DNA of 46,887 bases, from contig JAFSGN010000005.1 in NCBI GenBank assembly GCA_017440805.1, positions 1 to 46,887 of the forward strand. Reading direction: 5' to 3'. This DNA comes from Clostridia bacterium. Lineage in GTDB: Bacteria > Bacillota > Clostridia > Oscillospirales > SIG627. The notes beneath the pieces are model-generated. The model was not told the DNA's origin. It did not search any database and worked only from the letters and a program-made list of their open reading frames with translations. Positions 7,239 to 16,221 of this stretch are shown piece after piece (the stretch's first letter is position 1; each line of letters begins with the position of its first letter). The position numbers and the translations under genes were made by a program.

Positions 7239-9917
7239 ATGAAACACTATCTTGAAACAAAAGAAAATGTCCTCAATGAATGTAAGACCGACATTAACGG
7301 TATCAGCGATGCCGAGGCGGGATTGCGTCTCGAAAAGAACGGAAAAAACAAACTTGTTGAAGAAAAAAAAGAATCTCTCATTCACAGATTCCTCAAGCAA
7401 CTTGCAGAGCCTATGACTATTATTCTTCTTGTGGCAGCGGCTATATCTGCAGGTGTTGAAATTTATGACGGAATTGTGGCAGGACACATGGGATTCCCTT
7501 CTGATGTTGTCATTATTCTTGCAGTAGTTCTTATAAATGCAATTCTCGGTGTGTTCCAGGAAAGTAAAGCAGAAAAAGCAATTGAGGCACTTCAGGAAAT
7601 TGCGGCGGCAACTTCTAAGGTCATCCGTGACGGAAAACAGATTGTAGTAAAAAGCGAAGACCTTGTAGTAGGTGATATTATAGTTCTTGAAGCGGGAGAC
7701 GCAGTTCCTGCCGATGCCCGTATTATAGAATGTGCAAGTATGAAAATTGAGGAAGCGGCACTTACAGGTGAATCTGTTCCTGTTACCAAGACCGATGATG
7801 TTATGACTCCCGGCTCTAACGGTGATGTTACACTGGGAGACAGAAAAAATATGGTATTCATGGGAAGCACTGTTGTTTATGGCCGTGGTAAAGCGGTAGT
7901 TGTTTCCACAGGAATGGAAACCGAAATGGGCAAAATTGCCGACGCACTTTCAAAGGCGGAAGACGGAAAAACACCTTTGCAAATTAAACTTGCGGGACTC
8001 TCCAGGATTCTCACATACCTTGTAATCGGTATTTGTGTTATTATTTTCGGTGTAAAACTTATTCAGGATGGTTTTGAATTCCAGACTGTAATTGATTCGT
8101 TTATGCTTGCAATTTCACTGGCGGTTGCGGCTATTCCCGAGGGTCTTGCAACAGTTGTTACCATAGTTCTTTCAATCGGTGTTACCAATATGTCCAGACG
8201 AAGCGCAATAATCCGCAAACTTACCGCAGTTGAAACTCTGGGTTGCACACAGATTATCTGTTCCGACAAAACAGGCACACTTACTCAGAATAAGATGACA
8301 GTAGTTGATTACTATGGTGATGATGAAATGCTTCTCGCAAATGCAATGTCGCTTTGTTCTGATGCTGAGTTTGATACAGATGCGGGTGTTGCTGTAGGCG
8401 AGCCTACCGAATGTGCATTGGTAAACTATGCTGAAAAATTAGGCATTTCCAAGACTGTAAAGAAGAAGGAATATGTCCGTATAGGAGAAGTTCCCTTTGA
8501 TTCTATGAGAAAAATGATGACAACGGTTCATAAAACTTCTGACGGAACTTTAATTCAGTTTACAAAAGGTGCTCCTGATGAAATTCTCAAGAGATGTACC
8601 AAAGCACTTGTTGACGGACAGATTGTGGAATTAACCGACACTGTTCGGGAAAATATTGTCAAAGCAAATAAAACGATGGCTGATAAAGCACTTCGTGTTC
8701 TTGCCGCCGCACAGAAAAAACTTGATGCAGAGCCGTCGCTTTACGAGTCGGATGCAGTTGAAAACGACCTTTGCTTTATAGGGCTTGTGGGTATGATTGA
8801 CCCTGTGCGTCCTGAGGTAAAACCGGCAATTGACGAATGCCGTTCTGCAGGAATCCGTCCCATTATGATAACCGGAGACCACAAAGATACAGCAGTTGCC
8901 ATTGCAATTCAACTCGGAATCATAGACAGTGCCGATAAGGCTATTATGGGTTCTGAACTTGATGGTATCTCTGACGAAGAGTTTGATAAAGAAGTTGAAA
9001 AATACGCTGTTTATGCTCGTGTTCAACCTGAACATAAGACAAGAATTGTTAATGCATGGCGTAAAAAGGGCATGGTAACCGCCATGACCGGAGACGGCGT
9101 TAATGATGCCCCCTCCATAAAAAATGCCGATATTGGCGTAGGTATGGGAATTACCGGTACCGATGTGACAAAAAATGTTGCCGATATGATTCTGGCAGAC
9201 GATAACTTTGCAACCATCGTTTCTGCGGTAGGTGAGGGAAGAAGAATTTATGATAATATCCGGAAGGCAATCCAGTTCCTTTTGGCATCCAATCTTTCGG
9301 AGGTTCTTTCAATTTTCTTTGCGACACTTTTAGGATTTACTTTGTTCCAGCCGGTTCATCTTTTGTGGATAAACCTTATAACAGACTGTTTTCCTGCACT
9401 TGCACTCGGTATGGAAAAGCCCGAAGCAAATGTTATGAACCGTAATCCCCGTGAATCAAGAGAAGGAATTTTTGCAGACGGTCTCGGTATAGCAGTTGGT
9501 TATCAGGGCGTTATTGTTACTCTTATTACCCTTATTTCATATTTTGTTGGCAAAAATGTTCTTTTTGCTCAGCATGCTGCTGAATTCGGTGCGGAGTCAC
9601 TCCATTATGACGCTGCAGGACTCGGCACAAGTATGGCGTTCCTCACACTGTCTATGTGTGAAATATTCCATTCATTCAATATGCGTTCGCTTAAAGGCTC
9701 TATTTTCGCTTTGAAGGGACAGAATATGTGGTTGTGGGGTGCAGGTATTCTCTCGTTTATTCTCACTACTGCAGTTGTTGAAATAGATGTACTCTGCAAT
9801 GCGTTCGACCTTGCTCACCTCAATCTTACCGAGTATGCTGTTGCAATGGGACTTGCGGTTTGCATTATACCCATAGTTGAAATAATAAAGTTTATTCAGA
9901 GAAGGATTTCAAAATAA
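7239..9917 (+). CDS. P-type Ca2+/Mn2+-transporting ATPase
   Basis: P2A-type cation pump in the cell membrane, related to SERCA/PMR1-like bacterial pumps. In 892 residues: actuator motif TGES at 176-179, the AIPEGLATVV membrane motif near 300, phosphorylation motif CSDKTGTLTQNKM with Asp343, FTKGAPDE in the nucleotide domain near 442, and hinge TGDGVNDAPS at 617-626. C-terminal cation-site helices include SNLSEV and NLITD. About ten membrane segments are expected. Start ATG 7239 has GGAAAGGAAAG upstream; an ORF extension would lie in the terminator. The upstream Mn2+ riboswitch suggests Mn2+ efflux, although the family is often named as calcium pumps. Confidence 0.94.
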   Translation: MKHYLETKENVLNECKTDINGISDAEAGLRLEKNGKNKLVEEKKESLIHRFLKQLAEPMTIILLVAAAISAGVEIYDGIVAGHMGFPSDVVIILAVVLINAILGVFQESKAEKAIEALQEIAAATSKVIRDGKQIVVKSEDLVVGDIIVLEAGDAVPADARIIECASMKIEEAALTGESVPVTKTDDVMTPGSNGDVTLGDRKNMVFMGSTVVYGRGKAVVVSTGMETEMGKIADALSKAEDGKTPLQIKLAGLSRILTYLVIGICVIIFGVKLIQDGFEFQTVIDSFMLAISLAVAAIPEGLATVVTIVLSIGVTNMSRRSAIIRKLTAVETLGCTQIICSDKTGTLTQNKMTVVDYYGDDEMLLANAMSLCSDAEFDTDAGVAVGEPTECALVNYAEKLGISKTVKKKEYVRIGEVPFDSMRKMMTTVHKTSDGTLIQFTKGAPDEILKRCTKALVDGQIVELTDTVRENIVKANKTMADKALRVLAAAQKKLDAEPSLYESDAVENDLCFIGLVGMIDPVRPEVKPAIDECRSAGIRPIMITGDHKDTAVAIAIQLGIIDSADKAIMGSELDGISDEEFDKEVEKYAVYARVQPEHKTRIVNAWRKKGMVTAMTGDGVNDAPSIKNADIGVGMGITGTDVTKNVADMILADDNFATIVSAVGEGRRIYDNIRKAIQFLLASNLSEVLSIFFATLLGFTLFQPVHLLWINLITDCFPALALGMEKPEANVMNRNPRESREGIFADGLGIAVGYQGVIVTLITLISYFVGKNVLFAQHAAEFGAESLHYDAAGLGTSMAFLTLSMCEIFHSFNMRSLKGSIFALKGQNMWLWGAGILSFILTTAVVEIDVLCNAFDLAHLNLTEYAVAMGLAVCIIPIVEIIKFIQRRISK

Positions 9918-10637
9918 ATGTATTCATTCAGTAAAAAAATCCACAGTTATGAACTGTGCCACAACGGTACGCTGAAACTTTCTTATCTTATGCGTTATAT
10001 GCAGACTGCCGCCTGTCTTGATATCCAAGATAAGGGAATGAGTTATGAATTTCTGAGGGAACATAATATTGTTTTTGTTATAACCAGATTAAAAATCCAG
10101 TTAGACGAAACCTTTAATAACAACGATGATATCAAGATTGAAAGTTGGCCCAAAGGGGTAAAAGGTTTGACATTTATCCGTGATTTTGTGATTTCAAAAA
10201 ACGGAAAAGCAGTTGGTTATGCTTCTACTCAATGGGTTTTGATGAATTTTGAAAAGCGCTGTCCCGTCAGAGCAACCTCTTTACCCAGGGCATTGCCCGA
10301 CCAGACACACCCGCTCAATCGTGATATTGAATTTGAGCATCATATACTGCCTCCCGAAACAGCAGTTTTTTGCGGTACCTATGACAGGAAAATCATGCTT
10401 TCGGATTTGGACGAAAATCTGCACATTAATAATACCAACTATGCGGATATTATGCTGGATTTTCTTCCTGAGCAGTATCACAAAAACATTTTTAAGGGAA
10501 TTCAGATAAATTACCGGGGAGAAGCAAGACTCGGCGATGAACTGAGAGTGAGTGTTTTCTCTGATAATGACACCGTATATTATACCGCTGAAAATCTCAC
10601 CAAGGGAAGCACTTGCTTTGAAGGAAAATTGTTTTAA
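9918..10637 (+). CDS. Acyl-ACP thioesterase
   Basis: Cytoplasmic hydrolase of the FatA/FatB-like (acyl-ACP thioesterase) family with two hot-dog folds, releasing fatty acids from acyl carrier protein. The first half (about 1-135) has MRYMQTAACLDIQDKG. The second half carries the probable catalytic region LDENLHINNTNYADIML (Asn and His). Length is 239 residues. The ATG directly abuts the ATPase stop codon and has no strong own ribosome-binding site, so it is probably translated by coupling and falls under the same Mn2+ riboswitch. What links fatty-acid release to metal efflux is unknown. Confidence 0.88.
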   Translation: MYSFSKKIHSYELCHNGTLKLSYLMRYMQTAACLDIQDKGMSYEFLREHNIVFVITRLKIQLDETFNNNDDIKIESWPKGVKGLTFIRDFVISKNGKAVGYASTQWVLMNFEKRCPVRATSLPRALPDQTHPLNRDIEFEHHILPPETAVFCGTYDRKIMLSDLDENLHINNTNYADIMLDFLPEQYHKNIFKGIQINYRGEARLGDELRVSVFSDNDTVYYTAENLTKGSTCFEGKLF

Positions 10638-10811
10638 TATTGTGTGGATTAAAAACAGTATGTCCCGATAAATAATCTTTGGAGTCTGATATGTGGGCAA
10701 AATACCGTGTTTTTGCGCGGAGTTCTGCTTCTTGAAGACTCCACTGTATTATTTTACGGAGGTTATGATTATAATAAATGATGAAAATAATTAAAAAAAT
10801 TAAAAATAGTA
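10638..10811 (+). other. Structured intergenic stretch of unknown role, with a 14-codon mini-ORF
   Basis: This gap precedes the F420-ligase-like gene but lies upstream of that gene's promoter. GGAGTCT (10681-10687) can pair with AGACTCC (10736-10742), or the latter can pair with GGAGTTCT near 10719; a GCAAAA/TTTTGC hairpin sits between. Inside is a mini-ORF, 10691-10735 (MWAKYRVFARSSAS), with GGAG six bases before its ATG. A GGAGG at 10758-10763 is followed by no convincing frame. I do not recognise a known RNA family. It could be a 3' UTR, a small RNA or a peptide gene. Confidence 0.35.
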
Positions 10812-10840
10812 TTGAAAAAGTCATAAAAAAGTAGTATAAT
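10812..10840 (+). promoter_or_regulatory. Promoter of the F420-ligase-like gene
   Basis: TTGAAA (10812-10817), 17-base spacer, TATAAT (10835-10840), about 50 bases before the start codon. Confidence 0.85.
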
Positions 10841-10890
10841 CTATCTGTTATGTGATTTTAGTAAATTTTTGAAAGAATGAAGGGATAAAA

Positions 10891-12090
10891 ATGGAAAAAA
10901 AAGAGAGAAGAGTTGGTACGGTATCAAGAGGAATCCGTTGCCCTATTATCAGAGAGGGTGATAACCTTGCAGAAATTGTTGCAACCAGCGTTCTTGAGGC
11001 GGCTAAATATGAAAATTTTGAAATTAATGACCGAGATGTAATTTCCGTTACCGAATCCATAGTTGCAAGAGCACAGGGAAACTATGCGTCGGTTGATGAT
11101 ATTGCGGCTGATGTAAAGGCAAAGTTCGGCGGAGATACCATCGGTGTTATATTCCCTATACTTTCCCGTAATCGTTTTGCAATTTGTCTCAGAGGTATTG
11201 CAAAAGCAGCAAAAAAAATAGTTCTTATGCTCAGTTATCCGTCGGATGAGGTAGGAAACGAACTGGTAAGCCTTGATAAGATTGATGCTGCGGGAGTTAA
11301 TCCGTACTCCGATGTTCTTTCTCTGGAACGGTATCGTGAACTGTTTGGTGAAAATAAACATGAGTTTACCGGCGTTGACTATGTTGAGTATTACGGAACT
11401 CTTATTAAGGATTGCGGTGCAGAAGTTGAAATTGTGTTTGCAAATCAGGCAAAAGCAATTCTTAACTATACCGATTGCGTTCTTAATTGTGATATTCATA
11501 CAAGAACCCGTACCAAACGCATTCTTAAAGACGCCGGAGCAAAGATTGTATACGGACTGGATGATATTCTGACCTGTTCGGTTAACGGAAGCGGTTATAA
11601 CGAAAAATACGGACTTTTGGGCTCAAATAAGTCTACAGAAGATAAAATTAAACTTTTCCCTAAAGAATGTATGGATTTTGTACTTGATGTTCAGAAATAT
11701 GTTTTGGATGCTACCGGAAAACATGTTGAGGTTATGGTTTACGGAGACGGTGCATTCAAAGACCCCAAAGGAAAGATTTGGGAACTTGCAGACCCGGTTG
11801 TTTCACCTGCATTTACCGATGGTCTGATTGGTACTCCGAATGAATTGAAACTTAAATATCTTGCAGACAATGATTATAAGGATTTGTCCGGAGAAGCATT
11901 GAAAGAAGCAATTTCTGCAAGTATAAAGTCAAAAGAAGGCAACCTTGTAGGAAATATGGCATCACAGGGCACAACACCCCGTCAACTTACTGACCTTATC
12001 GGTTCACTCTGCGACCTTACCAGCGGCTCGGGGGATAAAGGAACTCCTGTTGTACTTGTTCAGGGATATTTTGATAATTACGCAAGTTAA
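10891..12090 (+). CDS. Coenzyme F420-0:L-glutamate ligase family protein (CofE-like)
   Basis: Related to CofE, which adds glutamate to the F420 cofactor. The CofE-like N-terminal pattern is present: RGIRCPIIREGDNLAEIV, then NDRDVISVTESIVARAQGNY, and PILSRNRFAICLRGIAKAA. A long C-terminal half includes VEVMVYGDGAFKDP and ends with TSGSGDKGTPVVLVQGYFD. At 399 residues it is longer than classical CofE (about 250). No other F420 genes appear in this window. Such long homologues are common in Clostridia not known to make F420, so the real substrate may be another acid or phosphate-containing compound (inference). It has its own promoter and terminator. Confidence 0.8.
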   Translation: MEKKERRVGTVSRGIRCPIIREGDNLAEIVATSVLEAAKYENFEINDRDVISVTESIVARAQGNYASVDDIAADVKAKFGGDTIGVIFPILSRNRFAICLRGIAKAAKKIVLMLSYPSDEVGNELVSLDKIDAAGVNPYSDVLSLERYRELFGENKHEFTGVDYVEYYGTLIKDCGAEVEIVFANQAKAILNYTDCVLNCDIHTRTRTKRILKDAGAKIVYGLDDILTCSVNGSGYNEKYGLLGSNKSTEDKIKLFPKECMDFVLDVQKYVLDATGKHVEVMVYGDGAFKDPKGKIWELADPVVSPAFTDGLIGTPNELKLKYLADNDYKDLSGEALKEAISASIKSKEGNLVGNMASQGTTPRQLTDLIGSLCDLTSGSGDKGTPVVLVQGYFDNYAS

Positions 12091-12104
12091 TAACTGATAG
12101 AAAT

Positions 12105-12145
12105 AAAAGCACTTGAACGCATCCGATGCGTTCAAGTGCTTTTTT
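12105..12145. terminator. Bidirectional terminator between cofE-like gene and ppk
   Basis: Perfect 18-bp stem (12105-12122 with 12126-12143), three-base loop, A-run on the left and T-run on the right. It can stop transcription from both convergent genes. Confidence 0.95.
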
Positions 12146-12147
12146 AC

Positions 12148-14184
12148 TTATAAGTTGTATAATTCGATTTGAGAATTGATTTCTTCCGAGTTGTCGTCTG
12201 CGTGGATTTTTATATAACTTTTGTCGGGGAGCAGTTTATGCGCCTTGACATTATCCTTGAATTCCAAATCCAGCATTTGTTCAAGTTTGTCCGCTATTTC
12301 TATGTCGAGAACAGGCGTTGCAATTTCCACACGCCCGGATGTGTTTCGTGTCATGAAGTCTGCAGAAGCAATATACATCTTTCTGGAACGCTTTTCACCA
12401 AAAACATAAATTCTTGAATGCTCAAGATAACGACCCACAATGCTTATGATAGTGATATTATCGGTTATGTTTTCGATTCCGGGGCAAAGACAGCAGATAC
12501 CGCGGACTATCATATTGATTTTTACTCCGGCTTGTGAAGCAGCGATAAGTTCAAGCATAATTTCTTTGTCAGTGATACTGTTCATTTTCAACTTTATTAT
12601 GCCTTTTTTTCCGTTTCTTGCTTTGTCGGCCTCGGCTCGTATGAGAGAAATTATTTTTGTTTTGAAACTGTGCGGAGCAACAAGAAGTTTTTTATAATAA
12701 CCGTTAAGATTTGAGATAGTTAAATTGTGGAAAAATTTAACCGCATCCTCGGCAATTTCGTTTCGGGAGGTAAGAATACTTACATCGGTGTAAACCCGTG
12801 CTGTTTTTTCGTTGTAATTTCCTGTTCCGATGTGAACGGTATACTTAATGCCGTCAGAAGTCTGACGGGTGATAAGAGTGATTTTTGAATGGACCTTGTA
12901 CCCCTCGATTCCGTAAATGACACGGCATCCCGCATCAGACAGCCGTTTTGACCAGTGAATGTTGTTTGCTTCGTCAAAACGGGCTTTGAGTTCAACCAAA
13001 ACGGTGACATCTTTTCCTCTTTCGGCGGCATCGCATAAGTGCTGGATTACCTGCGAAGAGGAACTTAAGCGGTAAAGGGTTATTTTTATACTTACAACAT
13101 TGGGGTCAGAGGCGGCTTCCGAAAGCATATTAAGGTATGGCTTCATGCTGTCGTAAGGATATATCAGCAGAAAGTCTTGTTTGTCAACTTGCTTTATAAC
13201 TGATGCATTCTGATTTATTTCTTCCGGCCACGACGGAACAAGCGGTTTGTAAAGAAGGGAATTTTTCATTTCTGAAGATAATTTATCCTCCAGAATGGAT
13301 ATATAACTCAGGTCAAAAGGGGCAGATGTTGTATAACATTGTGATTTTGACAAGGAAAGTTTTGAGAGAAGATAGTCGGAAAGTTTTTCGCCGCCTTTGG
13401 TGATTTCAAGGCGTACCGGTGAAAGTTTCTCTCTTTTTTTCAGTATTTCTTTCATGTAGTCCCGGTAATCCACATCTTCGTCAGAAAAGGTGTCCGCAAC
13501 CGCAATGTCGGCGTTTCGGGTAACTCTTATTATTGAGGAGGTTTTTATTTTATACCCCTTGAAAATCTGCTTTATAAAATGCTGCAGAATATGTTCTGCA
13601 AGAGTATATTTGATTTTGTTATGTTCTGTCTCAAGAAAGAAAAGACGGGGAATAACATTATTAAGAGGTATTATTCCGAAACAGTTTTTCCCTTTTAATT
13701 CCAGGTCGGCAACGATATATATTTTTTTGTTTTCAAGGTGGGGAAAGGGATGTGTCGGGTCGATTATCTGGGGGGAAAGCAACGGGAAAATATCCTTTTT
13801 GAAAATCTTTTTTATCTCCGATTTTTCATTGTCATCAAGACAAGACATATCACAATATTCAATGCCTTTATCCGAAAGTTCTTTTGAAACAACGGAAAAA
13901 CATTTTTCATATTCAATGTATAACGGTTTTACCGCAGCAAAAATATTATCGAGTTGCTGGGTGGCACTAAGCCCGGTTTTATTGTCAACCGGTACATCCT
14001 TGAGCAGAGAACGGTCGTGCAGACTGCCAACACGAATCATAAAGAATTCATCCAGATTGGAACTGAATATGGAAACAAATCTGAATTTTTCAAAGCAGGG
14101 ATTTGTTGGGCAAAGAGACTCCTCTAAAACCCTTTGGTTGAATTTTAACCACGAAAGTTCGCGGTTTATGAATGAGTTGTACAC
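12148..14184 (-). CDS. ppk: Polyphosphate kinase 1
   Basis: Makes inorganic polyphosphate from ATP, reversibly. The 678 residues follow the PPK1 plan: N domain opening with INRELSWLKFNQRVLEES, head domain, and two phospholipase-D-like C domains. The phospho-accepting histidine lies in EGYKVHSKITLI (His432), and ELKARFDEANNIHWSK supplies conserved charged residues. The second C domain holds SADFMTRNTSGRVE. Start is GTG 14184-14182 after GGAGGTGA. It overlaps the end of ppx by 19 bases, so the two are translated from one message. Making and degrading enzymes thus share an operon. Confidence 0.95.
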   Translation of the reverse strand: MYNSFINRELSWLKFNQRVLEESLCPTNPCFEKFRFVSIFSSNLDEFFMIRVGSLHDRSLLKDVPVDNKTGLSATQQLDNIFAAVKPLYIEYEKCFSVVSKELSDKGIEYCDMSCLDDNEKSEIKKIFKKDIFPLLSPQIIDPTHPFPHLENKKIYIVADLELKGKNCFGIIPLNNVIPRLFFLETEHNKIKYTLAEHILQHFIKQIFKGYKIKTSSIIRVTRNADIAVADTFSDEDVDYRDYMKEILKKREKLSPVRLEITKGGEKLSDYLLSKLSLSKSQCYTTSAPFDLSYISILEDKLSSEMKNSLLYKPLVPSWPEEINQNASVIKQVDKQDFLLIYPYDSMKPYLNMLSEAASDPNVVSIKITLYRLSSSSQVIQHLCDAAERGKDVTVLVELKARFDEANNIHWSKRLSDAGCRVIYGIEGYKVHSKITLITRQTSDGIKYTVHIGTGNYNEKTARVYTDVSILTSRNEIAEDAVKFFHNLTISNLNGYYKKLLVAPHSFKTKIISLIRAEADKARNGKKGIIKLKMNSITDKEIMLELIAASQAGVKINMIVRGICCLCPGIENITDNITIISIVGRYLEHSRIYVFGEKRSRKMYIASADFMTRNTSGRVEIATPVLDIEIADKLEQMLDLEFKDNVKAHKLLPDKSYIKIHADDNSEEINSQIELYNL

Positions 14185-15089
14185 GAGTCACCTCCGACAA
14201 TTTCCGAAAGATATCCTTCACGCACGCCTTCTGTGCTGATAATTATTTCTTTTGAATGAAAAAAGTTTATAATGGTGTTTATTGCTTCAAGACCGGGATA
14301 GATTGTTCTCAAACGGTTAGACATATTCGATTTGATAAAATCTGTATAAACATTATCAAAGGTAGAGAATTTATCGTATAGAATATGAAAAGAGTTCGAA
14401 GTAAAACGGTAATTCGAGGGAGAAAGTTTTGTGTGATTGATAAAGTTGTCCATCTGTGCAAACGCCCGTGCTGTTCCGCCGGTAATAATCAGTTGATTTG
14501 TGTTTTTTAAATCACCGAGAACTTTTAATTTGTCCAGGATAAAGTTTTTAATGTCATTAAGTTCGCTGTGTGTGGGAAATTCATTTCCTTTGACAAATTT
14601 TTTGGCAAGTTGAACACATCCAAAAGGCAGACTTGTAAAAAAAACCGGAGTTCTGTCTGAAAATTCAATGAATTCACAGGAGCCGCCGCCAAAATCTATG
14701 GCAACACCATGTGTTTTGTCAAGGGTTCTCAGAATTCCTTTGAACGAAAAAAGGGCTTCCTGCTCCTCGGTAAGAATTTCCAGGTTTATTCCGACTCTTT
14801 TTCTTATTATTTCTTTTATTTCATCAGCATTGGTGGTTGCTCTCATAAAAGCAGTGGCAAATGCACGGAAAACCGAAGTGGCATTTATGCTTTTTTTGAA
14901 TGTCGTAAGAGTATCACAAAGGGAATCCACCGCATTTTGGGAAAGAGTGCCGTTATTTACTTCGCCTATCAATCCAAGTGCATGACAGTCTGTATACACC
15001 GGTGTATAAACTCCGTTTTTTATTTCATAGGTTACAAGACGAACTGTGTTAGAACCTACATCTACAACAGAATATAAAATATCAATCAC
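14166..15089 (-). CDS. ppx: Exopolyphosphatase / pppGpp phosphatase (Ppx/GppA)
   Basis: ASKHA-fold phosphatase that trims polyphosphate or converts pppGpp to ppGpp. Nucleotide-fold motifs are clear: VVDVGSNTVRL near the N-terminus, VAIDFGGGSCEF in the middle, and ITGGTARAFAQMD later. At about 307 residues it is the short, Ppx N-domain form. The start is uncertain. The open frame continues up to a TTG at 15113, but the promoter -10 box covers 15107-15102, so the start must lie downstream. GTG 15089 is the best in-frame codon, with AAGGA almost touching it. An unusual ATT start a few codons later is possible. Confidence 0.88.
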   Translation of the reverse strand: MIDILYSVVDVGSNTVRLVTYEIKNGVYTPVYTDCHALGLIGEVNNGTLSQNAVDSLCDTLTTFKKSINATSVFRAFATAFMRATTNADEIKEIIRKRVGINLEILTEEQEALFSFKGILRTLDKTHGVAIDFGGGSCEFIEFSDRTPVFFTSLPFGCVQLAKKFVKGNEFPTHSELNDIKNFILDKLKVLGDLKNTNQLIITGGTARAFAQMDNFINHTKLSPSNYRFTSNSFHILYDKFSTFDNVYTDFIKSNMSNRLRTIYPGLEAINTIINFFHSKEIIISTEGVREGYLSEIVGGDSCTTHS

Positions 15090-15101
15090 TTCCTTACATT
15101 T

Positions 15102-15130
15102 ATTATATGCCAATTTTAAAATAAATGCAA
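15102..15130 (-). promoter_or_regulatory. Promoter of ppx-ppk
   Basis: TTGCAT (15130-15125), 17-base spacer, TATAAT (15107-15102) on the minus strand. Transcription would begin near 15095, leaving very little untranslated leader before the GTG at 15089. Confidence 0.75.
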
Positions 15131-15239
15131 TACTTTTATTATATTTTACTGAAATTAATAAAGTGTTTAAGAAGTTCCTGTACGAGATAAGTGTTGATGT
15201 GTATGATTTACCATTTTATTTTTTATAAATATACTATAG

Positions 15240-15278
15240 GAAACTAAAAGGAGCAAGGTATATTTCAACCTTACTCCT
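15240..15278 (-). terminator. Terminator after the methyltransferase
   Basis: On the minus strand AGGAGTAAGGT (15278-15268) pairs with ACCTTGCTCCT (15259-15249), one T-G pair in the stem, followed by TTTTAGTTT. Confidence 0.75.
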
Positions 15279-15308
15279 ATAGGATGATATGGTGTACTCG
15301 GTTTAATG

Positions 15309-15943
15309 AATTGGAATTTGCCGAATTATTTTTTACTTACAATGATGTATGCATTATCGGTTTCAAACACCATCGAAACAGACATTGCCGTTGCCATTAT
15401 AAGCGATTTTATATTCTCGAGTGTGTCGGGATACACTCTAATCTTGCGAGTCCCAATATCAATATATTCGCTTTGATTTTTATCTATGGATAAACAAAAG
15501 ATGCCATTTTTACTCAACAATGTATCTATCTTGGTTACAACCTGCTTTTTATGCTTAAAATGCATCATTGTAAGGGATGAATAAATAACATCGAATGTTC
15601 CGCTAAATTGATAATCATTGAAATCATCACATATAAACACTATGTTTGTATGCTCTTTTAAGTTTTCTTTTGCTCGTTTAATAGTCTTGGGAGAAACATC
15701 AATACCTGTGAGGTTCATGCAGAATGGCGCAACCTTAACAGCAATTCTTCCTGTACCAATGCCGATTTCTAAAACCTTTTTGCTCTTAGTAAGTTCCATT
15801 GCTTCTATAAATCTTGCCCCATCCCATTGGGACATATATTCTTGCAATATAGGTGGGTCACGAAAAGGGTCGTTCTCTTCCTCAATTAATAAATCATAAT
15901 GATTGATTACTTCCATATCACACATACCCTTCAAATTCCAATT
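15309..15943. repeat. 12-bp inverted repeats flanking the methyltransferase gene
   Basis: AATTGGAATTTG at 15309-15320 and its exact reverse complement at 15932-15943 sit just outside the two ends of the methyltransferase reading frame. AT-rich 12-mers can match by chance, so mobility is only a possibility. Confidence 0.4.
15326..15916 (-). CDS. Class I SAM-dependent methyltransferase
   Basis: Small cytoplasmic methyltransferase with a Rossmann fold. Motif I is KVLEIGIGTGRIAVKVAP, post-I is LTGIDVSPKTIKRAKENL, motif II region is VFICDDFNDYQF and motif III region FDVIYSSLTMMHFKHK. About 196 residues. Several starts are possible (15916, 15925, TTG 15934); I chose ATG 15916, ten bases after GAAGGG. 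The substrate is unknown. It is a single-gene unit with its own promoter, an operator-like palindrome, a terminator and flanking 12-bp inverted repeats. Confidence 0.88.
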   Translation of the reverse strand: MEVINHYDLLIEEENDPFRDPPILQEYMSQWDGARFIEAMELTKSKKVLEIGIGTGRIAVKVAPFCMNLTGIDVSPKTIKRAKENLKEHTNIVFICDDFNDYQFSGTFDVIYSSLTMMHFKHKKQVVTKIDTLLSKNGIFCLSIDKNQSEYIDIGTRKIRVYPDTLENIKSLIMATAMSVSMVFETDNAYIIVSKK

Positions 15944-15979
15944 TGTCTAACTGTCTGATTATCAATATTGACTGATGAA

Positions 15980-16036
15980 TTAGAAATAAGTTCTAATTTA
16001 TGACTACATTATATCATACTTTTACTCATTTGTCAC
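15980..16036 (-). promoter_or_regulatory. Promoter of the methyltransferase with operator-like palindrome
   Basis: On the minus strand GTGACA (16036-16031), 17-base spacer, TATAAT (16013-16008). Just after the expected start point lies the palindrome TTAGAA-N5-TTCTAA (15980-15996), well placed for a repressor. The rest of the 305-base gap up to sigK holds an AT-rich stretch with no gene I can support. Confidence 0.65.
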
Positions 16037-16221
16037 GATACAGAGTTAAATTTATAAACTTATCTTTGAAAAAGTATTTTTTTGTTCACCAATATTTATG
16101 TAATACAGAGAGTTTAAGAAAAAAATAAAAGTGAAGTTTCAGTTTTTTCGTGCATAAAATGTATTAATTGTTAGTTGCGGCAGAATATTGTTCCGCTGCA
16201 CAAACGGGAGGGGTTTGATAT

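Noticed and set aside
10778..10834. 18-codon basic amphipathic peptide (MMKIIKKIKNSIEKVIKK)
   Set aside because: It is made of A-rich codons, overlaps the -35/-10 boxes of the next promoter, and its ribosome-binding site is too far away. Probably chance.
12440..14239. Long plus-strand open frames opposite ppk
   Set aside because: The minus-strand ppk is complete and full of family motifs; the plus frames lack motifs and initiation signals.
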